Made by a program: the position numbers and the translations under genes | In this document: in pieces, positions 7,961-15,751 of the stretch | Layout: every line of letters begins with the position of its first letter | Position numbering within the stretch: position 1 is the first letter of the stretch | The notes under the pieces: model-generated | What the model saw: only the letters and a program-made list of their open reading frames with translations | Database searches by the model: none | Told to the model about the DNA's origin: nothing | Source: a virus | DNA: 64,000 nt | Direction: 5' to 3' (one strand) | Virus record (IMG/VR): IMGVR_UViG_3300032088_002153 | Location: 17,906 to 81,905 of that record

Positions 7961-8245
7961 GTGAACGTTGAAATGACGTGAATACGGATCGGACCTCGGG
8001 GCAGTACCGAGCATCTCCACCAAATTTACTCTGTAGGGTAAAAACTGATAATTTACTTTGTAGAGTAAATTTGATGGGGATGAACAAGGATCGACGGACG
8101 GAATAGCTTAATGGAGTTCATCGGGTGATCGCGTATAGATCAATTAAACTAAATGCAAATGAAAATTTCGCACCATCTGGATTTGCTCTAGCAGCATAAT
8201 CACAGGGGGGTTGTCCACTTACCTAGCAACAGAAAAGTGGTACTT
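7961..8245 (+). ncRNA. ssrA: Circularly permuted (two-piece) tmRNA, ssrA
   Basis: The gene order is acceptor piece first, coding piece second, as in alphaproteobacteria. The acceptor 3' strand CATCTCC-ACCA (8012-8022) pairs fully with GGGGATG (8076-8082), with one G-U. T-stem CTCGG/CCGAG lies at 7995-7999/8007-8011. The 53-nt intervening segment carries a perfect 10-bp inverted repeat (8022-8031/8063-8072) that continues the acceptor stem and would present both ends for processing. GGATCGACGGACGG follows the 5' end, close to the usual GATTCGACGGG. The tag frame starts at GCA 8155 and reads ANENFAPSGFALAA-stop (TAA 8197-8199). GTTG/CAAC interleaved with CCACTT/AAGTGG (8210-8240) forms an H-type pseudoknot. 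Oddity: the T-loop GGCAGTA lacks the normal TTC. Outer ends are estimated. Confidence 0.9.
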
Positions 8246-8274
8246 AATAAAACTATTACAAGGAAAAAGGTAAC

Positions 8275-9063
8275 ATGGGTAAATTCTTATTAACAACGGC
8301 ACTAACTTTGGTAGCCGGTGCAGCGATTGCACAGGAAGTAACCGAAGCACCAGTAGGATTAACTGGTAAAATTGAAACAGTAATTGCTGAAGGTGCTGGT
8401 GGAGATTGGGGTGCAACGTCATCTTTTGATCTTGGCGTATCTGCAGGATCTGGCTTAGCATCAGGTTCTATGTCTTTCGTCGTTGACTCAAATAACGATT
8501 TGGCTTTAGACGAATATTCAATCGGTACATCAATCGGTGGAACTGAATTGTCATTTGGAGACCAAGGCAATATTTGGATTGACACAGAAAACGGTTCTTC
8601 TATTGAAGAAGCAAAGATTGCTGATGAAAGCATTCAAGCAACTATCGCAGGTGTATCAGTAGCAGCCGGCTTAAACATGGATGATTTAACTGACATTCAA
8701 AACGTACAAGCTGGTTACGGTATTCCATTAGGAATTGCTAACATCAACGCAGTAGGTGACTATAACCTAAACAGTGAATCATGGATTGTAGCAGGTCGCG
8801 CAGACACAGACGGTATGTTGGAAAATGTACGTATCGGTGGTGCAGTATCATACGGTTCAATTTCAGAAAAACTTGGCTTTGAAGCTGACGCTACAGTAGG
8901 ACCATTAACTGGTTATATTGGCGGTGACCAAGATGATCTAATGAAAGATGCAGGCGTTAATGGTGAAGTTGCTGTTGCAGGTATCGATGTAGAAACTAAA
9001 TTGAACTATAACTTTGACAGTGAAGAATTAACACCATCAGTTGGTTTAAGTTTCAACTTCTAA
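8275..9063 (+). CDS. Outer-membrane porin-like beta-barrel protein A
   Basis: This 262-residue protein has a signal peptide (basic MGK, hydrophobic core, cleavage near AIAQ), then alternating short hydrophobic/polar strands rich in Gly, and a final SFNF with C-terminal Phe, the signal for BAM-mediated outer-membrane insertion. It resembles small alphaproteobacterial porins in style. It lies directly after the tmRNA with AAGGAAAAAGG as ribosome site and ends before a strong terminator. A phage copy could change nutrient uptake or block receptors against other phages; neither is shown. Confidence 0.7.
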   Translation: MGKFLLTTALTLVAGAAIAQEVTEAPVGLTGKIETVIAEGAGGDWGATSSFDLGVSAGSGLASGSMSFVVDSNNDLALDEYSIGTSIGGTELSFGDQGNIWIDTENGSSIEEAKIADESIQATIAGVSVAAGLNMDDLTDIQNVQAGYGIPLGIANINAVGDYNLNSESWIVAGRADTDGMLENVRIGGAVSYGSISEKLGFEADATVGPLTGYIGGDQDDLMKDAGVNGEVAVAGIDVETKLNYNFDSEELTPSVGLSFNF

Positions 9064-9085
9064 GTTTATAAAAAATCAATACTTT

Positions 9086-9108
9086 AGAGGGGCTTCGGCT
9101 CCTCTTTT
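9086..9108 (+). terminator. Rho-independent terminator after the porin gene
   Basis: An 8-bp stem (9086-9093/9098-9105, one G-U) closes a UUCG tetraloop and is followed by a short T run. It ends the tmRNA-porin transcript; a late promoter starts a new unit 7 bases later. Confidence 0.9.
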
Positions 9109-9114
9109 AGTTTG

Positions 9115-9122
9115 TATAAATA
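9115..9122 (+). promoter_or_regulatory. Late promoter TATAAATA for heme oxygenase
   Basis: A perfect TATAAATA box lies immediately downstream of a terminator and 34 bases before the heme oxygenase ATG. The position between terminator and gene makes a functional role likely. Confidence 0.7.
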
Positions 9123-9155
9123 AAAGGTACACCATAAAATAGAGGGCATTATATT

Positions 9156-9698
9156 ATGACTAATAAATTGAAGCAACTCACATGGGCACATCACCAAGCA
9201 GCTGAACGTAGAAAATTTGCTAAGCAACTAATTAGTGGTGGCATAGACCCATTCGTATATTATAAGTTTTTAAATTGTCAGTACTTAGTATACAGACTAT
9301 TAGAAGACATTGTAATTATTCCACCAAACCTTACTGCAATTTATAGAGCTCCGCGTATTCTTCAGGATATGGATGAGTTATCAGAAATTTATGGATTTGA
9401 CGATATTGATAGTTATCCAGAATCAGTTGGCAGATGTATGACACACATGCAAGGATTGGCTGATGCAGACGATAACGATAGTCTATTAGCACATATGTAT
9501 GTAAGGCATTTTGGTGAACTTCATGGTGGACAAATCATTAAAGCTAAGACACCCGGAAAAGGGATTATGTATGAATTTGAAGGTGACACAAAAGTACTTA
9601 TCGAAGAATTTAGAAAACTATTGCACGATGGTATGGAAGTAGAAGCTAAGAAATGCTTTGATTTCGCATCAGAATTATTTGACGAATTATCCAAATAA
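9156..9698 (+). CDS. hemO: Heme oxygenase (biliverdin-forming)
   Basis: Heme oxygenases open heme to biliverdin, CO and Fe2+ using electrons from a reductant such as ferredoxin. This 180-residue all-helical protein is a normal bacterial length. His 13 in HHQAAE matches the proximal heme ligand motif H-x-x-A-E, and MYVRHFGELHGGQ matches the distal helix with its flexible glycines. It precedes a bilin reductase gene (9929), so biliverdin is the likely intermediate, not only iron release. It has its own late promoter, while the bilin reductase has a host-type promoter. It is clearly of the HO family; whether it belongs to the HemO or Ho1 subgroup is not resolved. Confidence 0.9.
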   Translation: MTNKLKQLTWAHHQAAERRKFAKQLISGGIDPFVYYKFLNCQYLVYRLLEDIVIIPPNLTAIYRAPRILQDMDELSEIYGFDDIDSYPESVGRCMTHMQGLADADDNDSLLAHMYVRHFGELHGGQIIKAKTPGKGIMYEFEGDTKVLIEEFRKLLHDGMEVEAKKCFDFASELFDELSK

Positions 9699-9701
9699 CT
9701 A

Positions 9702-9730
9702 TTGACATTCTTAGCTATTTGTTATAAAAT
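9702..9730 (+). promoter_or_regulatory. Sigma70-type promoter before the bilin reductase operon
   Basis: TTGACA (9702-9707), a 17-nt spacer and TAAAAT (9725-9730), starting 4 bases after the heme oxygenase stop. It shares the CTATTGACATT block with several other promoters in this window. Confidence 0.75.
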
Positions 9731-9764
9731 ACTAATATAAATCAAAACATATAAGGAGAGTAAA

Positions 9765-9932
9765 ATGCAAGATGACGCATTAGATACAGTTAACCTTAAA
9801 CCAAAACCGCGCGCTGAACGAATGCTTAAAAGTAACAGCGCACGTCGGCGGCGAAGTGTACTCAAATCAATTAGAGAAACACGTTTGTTAAATGAATTCG
9901 CAAAACTCCGAAGATTAAGAAAAAGCAAATGA
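9765..9932 (+). CDS. Small Arg/Lys-rich protein (55 aa)
   Basis: The ATG at 9765 follows AAGGAGAG. The 55-residue product is strongly basic (SARRRR, FAKLRRLRK) with no membrane segment. Its TGA overlaps the start of the bilin reductase in ATGA, so the two are translationally coupled. The function is not recognised; the composition suggests nucleic-acid binding. Confidence 0.7.
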   Translation: MQDDALDTVNLKPKPRAERMLKSNSARRRRSVLKSIRETRLLNEFAKLRRLRKSK

Positions 9933-10615
9933 CTCCATTATGGGATAAATTGAATGATTACGCTGCGCATATTCGTGGCAAGTTTCAAGACAACTTTACT
10001 GAATATGAAGAGCCTGCTATGAACGATCTTTATTTTAAAGATTGGGATGATAGGTTTTGGCATTCACCCATTGTTAATAAAGCACATTTAAAGACTATCG
10101 TACCAGCAGATGGTAAAGGTCTTTGGTTGATGCACGTTAATGTTTTCCCTAAGGCTGGTTTAGAATTGCCAATCTTAGGGTTTGACATCGTTGCTGGACC
10201 AAAGAAAATTACTGGTTCGTTTATGGATTTCTCTCCGCTGCATGGCTTTGAGCATCCATATAGTGATTACATGGCTAATAAGGTTAAAGACTTAGAATGG
10301 AATAAACCAAGAGAACTACCAGATTGGGCAAAAGAAATATTTTCAAAATCAATGATTGCAGTTGGAAATATTAATACTGATAAAGAATTAGACCAATTCA
10401 TTGCTGTAACATCAGATCTAGTTAATTATTATTTAGATAATTTAAAAGATATGACTTATGTATCAAATCGCGATACATCACCTTTATTAAACAAATATTG
10501 TGTTAACCAAAAGAAAAATCCGCACCTTCATCGGTCAATACTTGCTATGGGTATTACTGAAGAAGACAAAGACGATTATGTAAATAATGTTCTTTTTGCG
10601 GAGATTAACGGTTGA
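9929..10615 (+). CDS. pcyX: Ferredoxin-dependent bilin reductase (PcyX/PebS-like)
   Basis: FDBRs reduce biliverdin stepwise to phycobilins with ferredoxin electrons. The 228-residue protein shows the family landmarks: FPKAGLELPILGFDIV (73-88), then MDFSPL (99-104) whose Asp 100 aligns with the catalytic Asp 105 of PcyA, Asp 182 in NRDTSPLL, and YCVNQKKNPHLHRSIL followed by YVNNVLF at the C terminus. Four-electron viral enzymes of this kind (PebS in cyanophages, PcyX in marine phages assigned to alphaproteobacterial hosts) make phycoerythrobilin; the PcyX assignment here is inference from host signals. It lies close behind heme oxygenase. No ferredoxin gene is visible in the window. Confidence 0.85.
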   Translation: MTPLWDKLNDYAAHIRGKFQDNFTEYEEPAMNDLYFKDWDDRFWHSPIVNKAHLKTIVPADGKGLWLMHVNVFPKAGLELPILGFDIVAGPKKITGSFMDFSPLHGFEHPYSDYMANKVKDLEWNKPRELPDWAKEIFSKSMIAVGNINTDKELDQFIAVTSDLVNYYLDNLKDMTYVSNRDTSPLLNKYCVNQKKNPHLHRSILAMGITEEDKDDYVNNVLFAEING

Positions 10616-10640
10616 CACTTTACGGTTGTTGTGATACAGT
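10612..10640 (+). promoter_or_regulatory. Sigma70-type promoter overlapping the bilin reductase stop
   Basis: TTGACA (10612-10617), a 17-nt spacer and TACAGT (10635-10640) with an extended TG upstream of the -10. The UGA of the bilin reductase lies inside the -35 box. Confidence 0.6.
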
Positions 10641-10959
10641 AGATATAAATCAAGGTTATGAGTATATAGAAATTGGCGGTTATCATTTTAAGGTAACTGT
10701 CACGTACTGCTCTAACTGTGGGTCAATGAAATCAACTTCAAATATTAAGGAAAGTAAAATGGCAGGCGACACTATTATTATGGAAAAAGCAGGTAAAACA
10801 CTTAAGGCTGAATACTTCAGTACAACTGATGGCAGCGGATGCCGGTTTTTTATTAATGAAGAATTTATTCAAGAAGAACTATATGAAGGTAAGTCAATTC
10901 ATTGGGCAGAAAGCGCGGCTGAAAACTGGCTTAGTGGGGTTAAATCATTGAATGGATAA
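10612..10959 (+). CDS. Putative zinc-ribbon protein
   Basis: The frame from TTG 10612 gives 115 residues with a Cys pair at 6-7 and CSNC at 33-36, a possible four-Cys zinc site. If the overlapping promoter is used, this TTG lies inside its -35 box and cannot be transcribed from it; an internal ATG at 10759 with AAGGAAAG ahead would then give a 67-residue form lacking the zinc site. Two products from one frame are therefore possible. The family is not recognised. Confidence 0.55.
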   Translation: MTLYGCCDTVDINQGYEYIEIGGYHFKVTVTYCSNCGSMKSTSNIKESKMAGDTIIMEKAGKTLKAEYFSTTDGSGCRFFINEEFIQEELYEGKSIHWAESAAENWLSGVKSLNG

Positions 10960-11215
10960 AGGCAATTCCCAAGAAAAAGTTATTAACCCTCGTACGCCTG
11001 AAAAGGTACATCACGAGATTTCAAGCATGTTATCAAATGGAGTTAATTATATTGATGCGTTAGTTGAATACGCGCGACAAAATGGATTGGAAATAGAGGC
11101 AGTAGCCGATATAGTCAAAAAGTCTTCTATCCTAAAAGAAAAAGTTAGGACTGAAGCAGTGAAAATGAAAATGGTGATAAAAGATGATCAAGACATCACA
11201 GAGCTTTGCGAATGA
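10952..11215 (+). CDS. 33: Late-transcription coactivator gp33-like
   Basis: The 87-residue protein has the pattern typical of T4-like gp33: YIDALVEYARQNGLEIEAV followed by DIVKKSSILKEKVR and a closing EAVKMKM. gp33 bridges RNA polymerase, with the gp55 sigma factor, to the sliding clamp to activate TATAAATA promoters during replication. Its position directly before gp59 is typical of T4-like marine phages, and it fits the late promoters seen here. It overlaps gp59 by 32 nt. Confidence 0.75.
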   Translation: MDKGNSQEKVINPRTPEKVHHEISSMLSNGVNYIDALVEYARQNGLEIEAVADIVKKSSILKEKVRTEAVKMKMVIKDDQDITELCE

Positions 11216-11786
11216 GGAATCATTTAACTGTTACGTAAAATACCTTGCAATGAAAAAGCATTTTACTACAGATGGATATGATTATCATAAGTACAGAGGA
11301 AAAATTAGAGCATCGTTTGAGACATACCGTACTCGGAACGATGTTTTCTTTTTTCACAAACTCGCTCAAAAGGAAGACCCTGAAAAATTGTTAATGGCTA
11401 ACATGATAGTCAAACCAAACATATGGATTAGGGAAATCGTTGAGCAAGACGGAGAAGATCGTTATGTGGAATGGACCAAGAAACGGGATTCATTATCACG
11501 CGTCGTTAAAGACGATCTTAATAAACTTAGAGACGAATACCAAGATAACTTTGTGTCTGTTCAAGGACAGCATCCAGCTATTATGACTCTCTATATTCAA
11601 CGGCAAATAACACTTGAGACGTTTACTATTTTAACCCATTGCGCAAATATTTTTTCGTATTGGGACCAAAAAGTAGTTGACAAAATCGTAGCAAGTGATA
11701 TAATTAGATTATCTAAGAAGTACTATCCTTTCTTAGAAATCGAACAGAAAAAGTTTAAAAATATTATACGTGAACACTTTTTCTAA
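11184..11786 (+). CDS. 59: Replicative helicase loader gp59-like
   Basis: gp59 loads the gp41 helicase onto gp32-covered forked DNA. The 200-residue length and the N-terminal pattern (YVKYLAMKKHFTT, then YDYHKYRGKIRASF and TRNDVFFFHKLA) fit T4-like gp59 proteins. The downstream order 59-32-uvsX-41 confirms it. The start at 11184 overlaps gp33 and could be slightly downstream. Confidence 0.85.
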   Translation: MIKTSQSFANEESFNCYVKYLAMKKHFTTDGYDYHKYRGKIRASFETYRTRNDVFFFHKLAQKEDPEKLLMANMIVKPNIWIREIVEQDGEDRYVEWTKKRDSLSRVVKDDLNKLRDEYQDNFVSVQGQHPAIMTLYIQRQITLETFTILTHCANIFSYWDQKVVDKIVASDIIRLSKKYYPFLEIEQKKFKNIIREHFF

Positions 11787-11794
11787 TATAAATA
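11787..11794 (+). promoter_or_regulatory. Late-type promoter TATAAATA before gene 32
   Basis: A perfect TATAAATA box begins at the gp59 stop and leaves a leader of about 68 nt before the gene 32 ATG. T4 gene 32 is also transcribed late and has a regulated leader. Confidence 0.6.
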
Positions 11795-11867
11795 GATGGT
11801 CGGCTTAACGACAAATACATCGCAATATAAACAAACGCTATACACAGCAAAATTAGGAGATATAACC

Positions 11868-12806
11868 ATGTCAATGGATTTCAACGCACTTAAGAAGAAT
11901 CGTTCAGCTTCTCTAAACAAATTGAACTCACAGCTCGAGAAAATTCAAACTAAGAGCTATTCAGATCCCAACGAAGGTAAAATGTGGAAACCAACGCGCG
12001 ATAAAGCGGGTAACGGTTTTGCTATTATTCGATTCTTGCCAGCCGCGCAAGGTGAAGAAATGCCATTCGTTCGCATCTGGGACCACGGTTTTCAAGGACC
12101 AACAGGATTATGGTATATTGAAAACTCACTTACGACCGTTAACCAAGACGATCCAGTATCCGAGTACAACTCAAAGTTGTGGAACTCTGGTCTCGAGTCT
12201 GATAAAGAGTTAGCTCGTAAACAAAAGCGTCGACTAAAGTACGTGGCAAATATCCTCGTCGTAAAAGACGGTGCAAACCCTGAAAATGATGGTAAAGTCT
12301 TTATGTACCAATTTGGTAAAAAGATTTTTGACAAACTAAACGATCTGATGAACCCAACGTTCGAAGACGAGAGACCAGTCAATCCATTTGATTTCTGGGA
12401 AGGCGCTAACTTCCGTTTGAAAATTCGTAAGTTTGAAGGATATCCTAACTATGACAAATCTGAGTTTGACTCACCATCGGCTATTGCTGATGACGACTCA
12501 GTAATCGAAGGTATTTGGAACCAACAGCACAAGTTGCAAGAGTTGGTAGATCCAAAGAACTTCAAATCATACGCAGAGTTGAAAACAAAACTTTATCGTG
12601 TACTTGCTTTAGGTGAAGAAGCTGCAGTGCCAGCCACCGCTGAGGAAAATGATGATTTGGATTTGAGCAGCTTTGGTAATACTAGCAAGTCAGCTCCAGA
12701 ACCAACCTTGAAAGAAGCAATGCCTGAGGCAAGCACTTCGCAAGGAATGTCAATGGACGATGACGACGATGATCTATCTATTTTTAAGGAACTAGCAAAT
12801 GGCTAA
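11868..12806 (+). CDS. 32: Single-stranded DNA-binding protein gp32
   Basis: gp32 coats ssDNA in replication and recombination. The ATG at 11868 with AGGAGA seven bases upstream gives 312 residues; a frame extension to 11796 lies in the leader. The core HGFQGPTGLWYIENS and KVFMYQFGKKIFDKL are typical, and the acidic end (DDDDDDLSIFKELANG) is the protein-interaction tail. The Cys residues of the T4 zinc site are absent although the corresponding His is kept, as I recall for marine relatives. It precedes a coiled-coil gene and uvsX. Confidence 0.9.
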   Translation: MSMDFNALKKNRSASLNKLNSQLEKIQTKSYSDPNEGKMWKPTRDKAGNGFAIIRFLPAAQGEEMPFVRIWDHGFQGPTGLWYIENSLTTVNQDDPVSEYNSKLWNSGLESDKELARKQKRRLKYVANILVVKDGANPENDGKVFMYQFGKKIFDKLNDLMNPTFEDERPVNPFDFWEGANFRLKIRKFEGYPNYDKSEFDSPSAIADDDSVIEGIWNQQHKLQELVDPKNFKSYAELKTKLYRVLALGEEAAVPATAEENDDLDLSSFGNTSKSAPEPTLKEAMPEASTSQGMSMDDDDDDLSIFKELANG

Positions 12807-13125
12807 TAAAGTCTACGAAGAAGTTCTAGACTTTGACTTTGGTTTCAGCTTTATTGATGAAGAGCTTCAAGAAAAAGAAGCTGAAGCCAAGGACGCCATT
12901 CAAAAAGTCAGCAGCGAGAAGCAAACACTTGAGGATCAACTCACTGATGCTAAACTTGCGGCTGACGACCTTGAATATCGTTTAGAACTATTATTTAAAT
13001 CGGTAACACCGTTCTTGGATAACTTATGTAAGAATTCTGAGAAATCAACAATTTATTGGCCTGATCGCGTAAGTAAGATTGAGGCTTATAAGAGTAAACT
13101 TAAATCAATAGTAGAAGGTAGTTAA
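12799..13125 (+). CDS. Conserved coiled-coil protein between gp32 and UvsX
   Basis: This 108-residue protein has a central coiled coil (roughly residues 20-65) and a C-terminal motif STIYWPDRVSKIEAYKSKL. Its start overlaps the end of gene 32 by 8 nt. Similar small proteins sit at this position in marine T4-like phages; the role is unknown and may relate to recombination. Confidence 0.75.
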   Translation: MANKVYEEVLDFDFGFSFIDEELQEKEAEAKDAIQKVSSEKQTLEDQLTDAKLAADDLEYRLELLFKSVTPFLDNLCKNSEKSTIYWPDRVSKIEAYKSKLKSIVEGS

Positions 13126-13126
13126 T

Positions 13127-14209
13127 ATGAGTCTTTTAGACAAGTTAGTGAAAAACAGTACAATTAAAATGACAGCGCCATTAATGGAATCAAAGGTTTT
13201 TGGTAAAAAGGATATGGCGCCGACAGATGTTCCAATGGTAAACGTTGCTTTATCAGGAAGAATTGACGGTGGTTTATCACCGGGACTATTGGTATTAGCA
13301 GGACCATCAAAACACTTTAAATCGGCATTTGCTCTGTTAATGGCAGGTGCTTATATGAAGCGTAATAAAGATGCTATCTTATTGTTTTATGATGCAGAGT
13401 TTGGTACGCCACAAGCGTACTTTGAAAGCTTTGGTATTGATATGGATAGAGTTGTACATACACCAATCACAGATGTTGAGCAACTTAAATTTGATATTTC
13501 CCAACAGCTTGATAAAATTGAAAAGAAAGATAATGTAGTTATTGTTATTGACTCAGTCGGTAACTTGGCATCAAAGAAAGAAACACAGGATGCACTTGAC
13601 GGTAAATCAGTTGCTGATATGTCAAGGGCAAAAGCCTTGAAATCTCTATTCCGTATTGTAACACCGCATCTTAATCTTAAAGATATTCCACTGATTGCGG
13701 TTAACCATACTTACCAAGAGATTGGTTTGTTTCCAAAGGCTATCGTATCTGGCGGTACAGGGATTTATTACTCTGCTGATGCCATTTGGATTATCGGTCG
13801 ACGCCAAGAAAAGGTTGGTACTGAAATTACAGGTTATCATTTCGTTATCAATATTGAGAAATCTCGACATGTTAAAGAGAAATCAAAAATTCCAATCTCA
13901 GTATCTTGGGATGGCGGTATTGTTAAATGGTCAGGTTTAATGGAAGTTGCTGAAAAAGGTGGTTACCTCAACAAACCAAAAGTTGGTTGGTATGAAGCAA
14001 TCAATCCAGAAACAGGCGAAGTTATTTCTGATAAGTTAATGAGAGCTAAAGAAGTAAACGATAATAAAGAGTTTTGGCTAAAAATGTTTGAAGAAACAAA
14101 CTTTGGTCAATATATCAAAGATGCGTTTACTGTCGGAGGATCAGGTGCTATCATGCGTGATGATGATATCGCCGCGATTGACGAAGCGATTGCTGACGCA
14201 ACGGAGTAA
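13127..14209 (+). CDS. uvsX: UvsX RecA-like recombinase
   Basis: UvsX forms filaments on ssDNA and performs strand exchange in recombination-dependent replication. The 360-residue protein has the T4-type Walker A GPSKHFKS (59-66), Walker B VVIVIDSVGNL, and the GGTGIYYSADAIWII segment typical of phage RecA homologues. It follows gp32 and the coiled-coil gene with a 1-nt gap. Confidence 0.95.
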   Translation: MSLLDKLVKNSTIKMTAPLMESKVFGKKDMAPTDVPMVNVALSGRIDGGLSPGLLVLAGPSKHFKSAFALLMAGAYMKRNKDAILLFYDAEFGTPQAYFESFGIDMDRVVHTPITDVEQLKFDISQQLDKIEKKDNVVIVIDSVGNLASKKETQDALDGKSVADMSRAKALKSLFRIVTPHLNLKDIPLIAVNHTYQEIGLFPKAIVSGGTGIYYSADAIWIIGRRQEKVGTEITGYHFVINIEKSRHVKEKSKIPISVSWDGGIVKWSGLMEVAEKGGYLNKPKVGWYEAINPETGEVISDKLMRAKEVNDNKEFWLKMFEETNFGQYIKDAFTVGGSGAIMRDDDIAAIDEAIADATE

Positions 14210-14216
14210 TTTTTAG

Positions 14217-14245
14217 TTGACATTTGTAACAAAATGTATTATTAT
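14217..14245 (+). promoter_or_regulatory. Sigma70-type promoter for the gp41 helicase
   Basis: TTGACA (14217-14222), a 17-nt spacer and TATTAT (14240-14245), just after the uvsX stop. Initiation falls at about 14252, within the following hairpin region. Confidence 0.7.
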
Positions 14246-14249
14246 AAAA

Positions 14250-14280
14250 GTATGGCGGTTCAATTACAGAGCCGCCATAT
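14250..14280 (+). promoter_or_regulatory. 5' leader hairpin of the gp41 mRNA
   Basis: TATGGCGG (14251-14258) and CCGCCATA (14272-14279) pair perfectly over 8 bp around a 13-nt loop, plus a G-U closing pair. It has no T run, so it is more likely a 5' stabiliser or protein-binding site than a terminator. Confidence 0.6.
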
Positions 14281-14304
14281 TCAACTCAGCCACTGGAATT
14301 AACA

Positions 14305-15735
14305 ATGATAGAGAACACCGTATTATCTAACCTCGTATTTAACGAGGATTATTTTCGTAAAGTATATCCGTACATAAAAACAGATTACTTTGAAGATAAT
14401 AACCACAAGAAAATATTTGAAACGTATTCAAGTTACGTTGAAGAATATAGAGATCCTCCTTCAGTTGAGGTACTCAAACTAACACTTGACAAACGTAAAG
14501 ATATGAATGAAGAGTCTTACAAAAGTGTAATGGCTTCAGTTGATACTCTTAAGCGCGATGAAGATACGGACCAAGAATGGTTGGTCAAAGAAACTGAAAA
14601 GTTTTGTCAAGATCGCGATTTATATAACGCAATTCGTAAAGCAATCCTCGTAGTTGATGGATCAGAAGCCGAACTCGGTAAAGATGGACTGCCTGCCTTA
14701 TTACAAGACTCACTCAGTATTAGTTTTGATAGTTCGGTTGGTCATGATTACCTTGAAGATTATGAATCACGTTATGATTTTTACCACAAGAAAGAAGAGC
14801 GTATTCCTTTTGATATTGAATTGCTCAACAAGATTACCAAAGGTGGATTACCACGTAAATCCATGACAGTCTTATTGGCTACAACCGGTGGTGGTAAATC
14901 ATTAGTCAAATGTCATGCGGCTGCTTCGGCTTTACTTCAAGGTAAAAACGTATTATATATTACAATGGAAATGGCAGAGGAACGTATCTCTGAACGTATT
15001 GATGCTAATATGATGGGTGTTACTATTGATGAAGTATCGGAAATGCCACGTGATGTATATAATAAAAGAATGGAACGTATCAAAGGTAAAACCACGGGTA
15101 AACTAGTTGTTAAAGAATATCCGACAGGTTCTGCTCATACTGGTCACTTCCGACATTTATTAACAGAGTTGCGAATGAAACGTAACTTCAAACCAGATGT
15201 TATTATGATTGACTATTTGAACATTTGCGCATCATCTCGAGTTAAAGGTGCCGCGGCTGCTAATTCATATACATTAGTTAAATCAATCGCTGAAGAAATC
15301 CGTGGTCTTGCTATGGAATATAATTGTGCCGTGATTACATCATCCCAGTTCAATAGAGATGGTTATGGTAATACTGATGTTGATTTGACAAATACGTCTG
15401 AGTCAATGGGTATTACTCACACAGCTGATTGTATCCTTGGTTTGATTACATCTGAAGAACTTGATGGTCTTGGACAATTAATGATTAAGCAACTTAAAAA
15501 TCGTTGGGGTGACTTGAGCCATTATCGTCGGTTTGTTGTTGGTGTTGATAGAGCAAAGATGCAGATATATGATTTAGAAGATAGTGCTCAAAAAGGTATC
15601 ACGCAAGGACAAGCAGTTGCTAACTCTATGCCTAAACCTTCAGTATCATTTAGTGATGATAGTCCTGTATTTGATAAAGGTAATATTGGTAAAGTCAAAA
15701 AGAAAGATTTGTTTAGTGCTGGCGAATTGATGTAG
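14305..15735 (+). CDS. 41: Replicative DNA helicase gp41 (DnaB-like)
   Basis: This hexameric 5'-3' helicase of the phage replisome partners with the gp61 primase (34350) and the gp59 loader. The 476-residue protein has Walker A ATTGGGKSL near residue 193, Walker B VIMIDYLNICAS and the DnaB-type SSQFNRDGYGN motif. The C terminus is Lys-rich. A host-type promoter and hairpin precede it. Confidence 0.95.
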   Translation: MIENTVLSNLVFNEDYFRKVYPYIKTDYFEDNNHKKIFETYSSYVEEYRDPPSVEVLKLTLDKRKDMNEESYKSVMASVDTLKRDEDTDQEWLVKETEKFCQDRDLYNAIRKAILVVDGSEAELGKDGLPALLQDSLSISFDSSVGHDYLEDYESRYDFYHKKEERIPFDIELLNKITKGGLPRKSMTVLLATTGGGKSLVKCHAAASALLQGKNVLYITMEMAEERISERIDANMMGVTIDEVSEMPRDVYNKRMERIKGKTTGKLVVKEYPTGSAHTGHFRHLLTELRMKRNFKPDVIMIDYLNICASSRVKGAAAANSYTLVKSIAEEIRGLAMEYNCAVITSSQFNRDGYGNTDVDLTNTSESMGITHTADCILGLITSEELDGLGQLMIKQLKNRWGDLSHYRRFVVGVDRAKMQIYDLEDSAQKGITQGQAVANSMPKPSVSFSDDSPVFDKGNIGKVKKKDLFSAGELM

Positions 15736-15743
15736 TTAGATAT

Positions 15744-15751
15744 TATAAATA
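15744..15751 (+). promoter_or_regulatory. Late promoter TATAAATA before the 15781 gene
   Basis: A perfect TATAAATA; initiation is expected near 15757, which lies after the 5' arm of the hairpin at 15750-15777, so late transcripts would lack that arm. Confidence 0.75.

Noticed and set aside
11796-11867. Extension of gp32 to an ATG at 11796
   Set aside because: No ribosome site, right at the late promoter start; the ATG at 11868 has AGGAGA and begins like a normal gp32.
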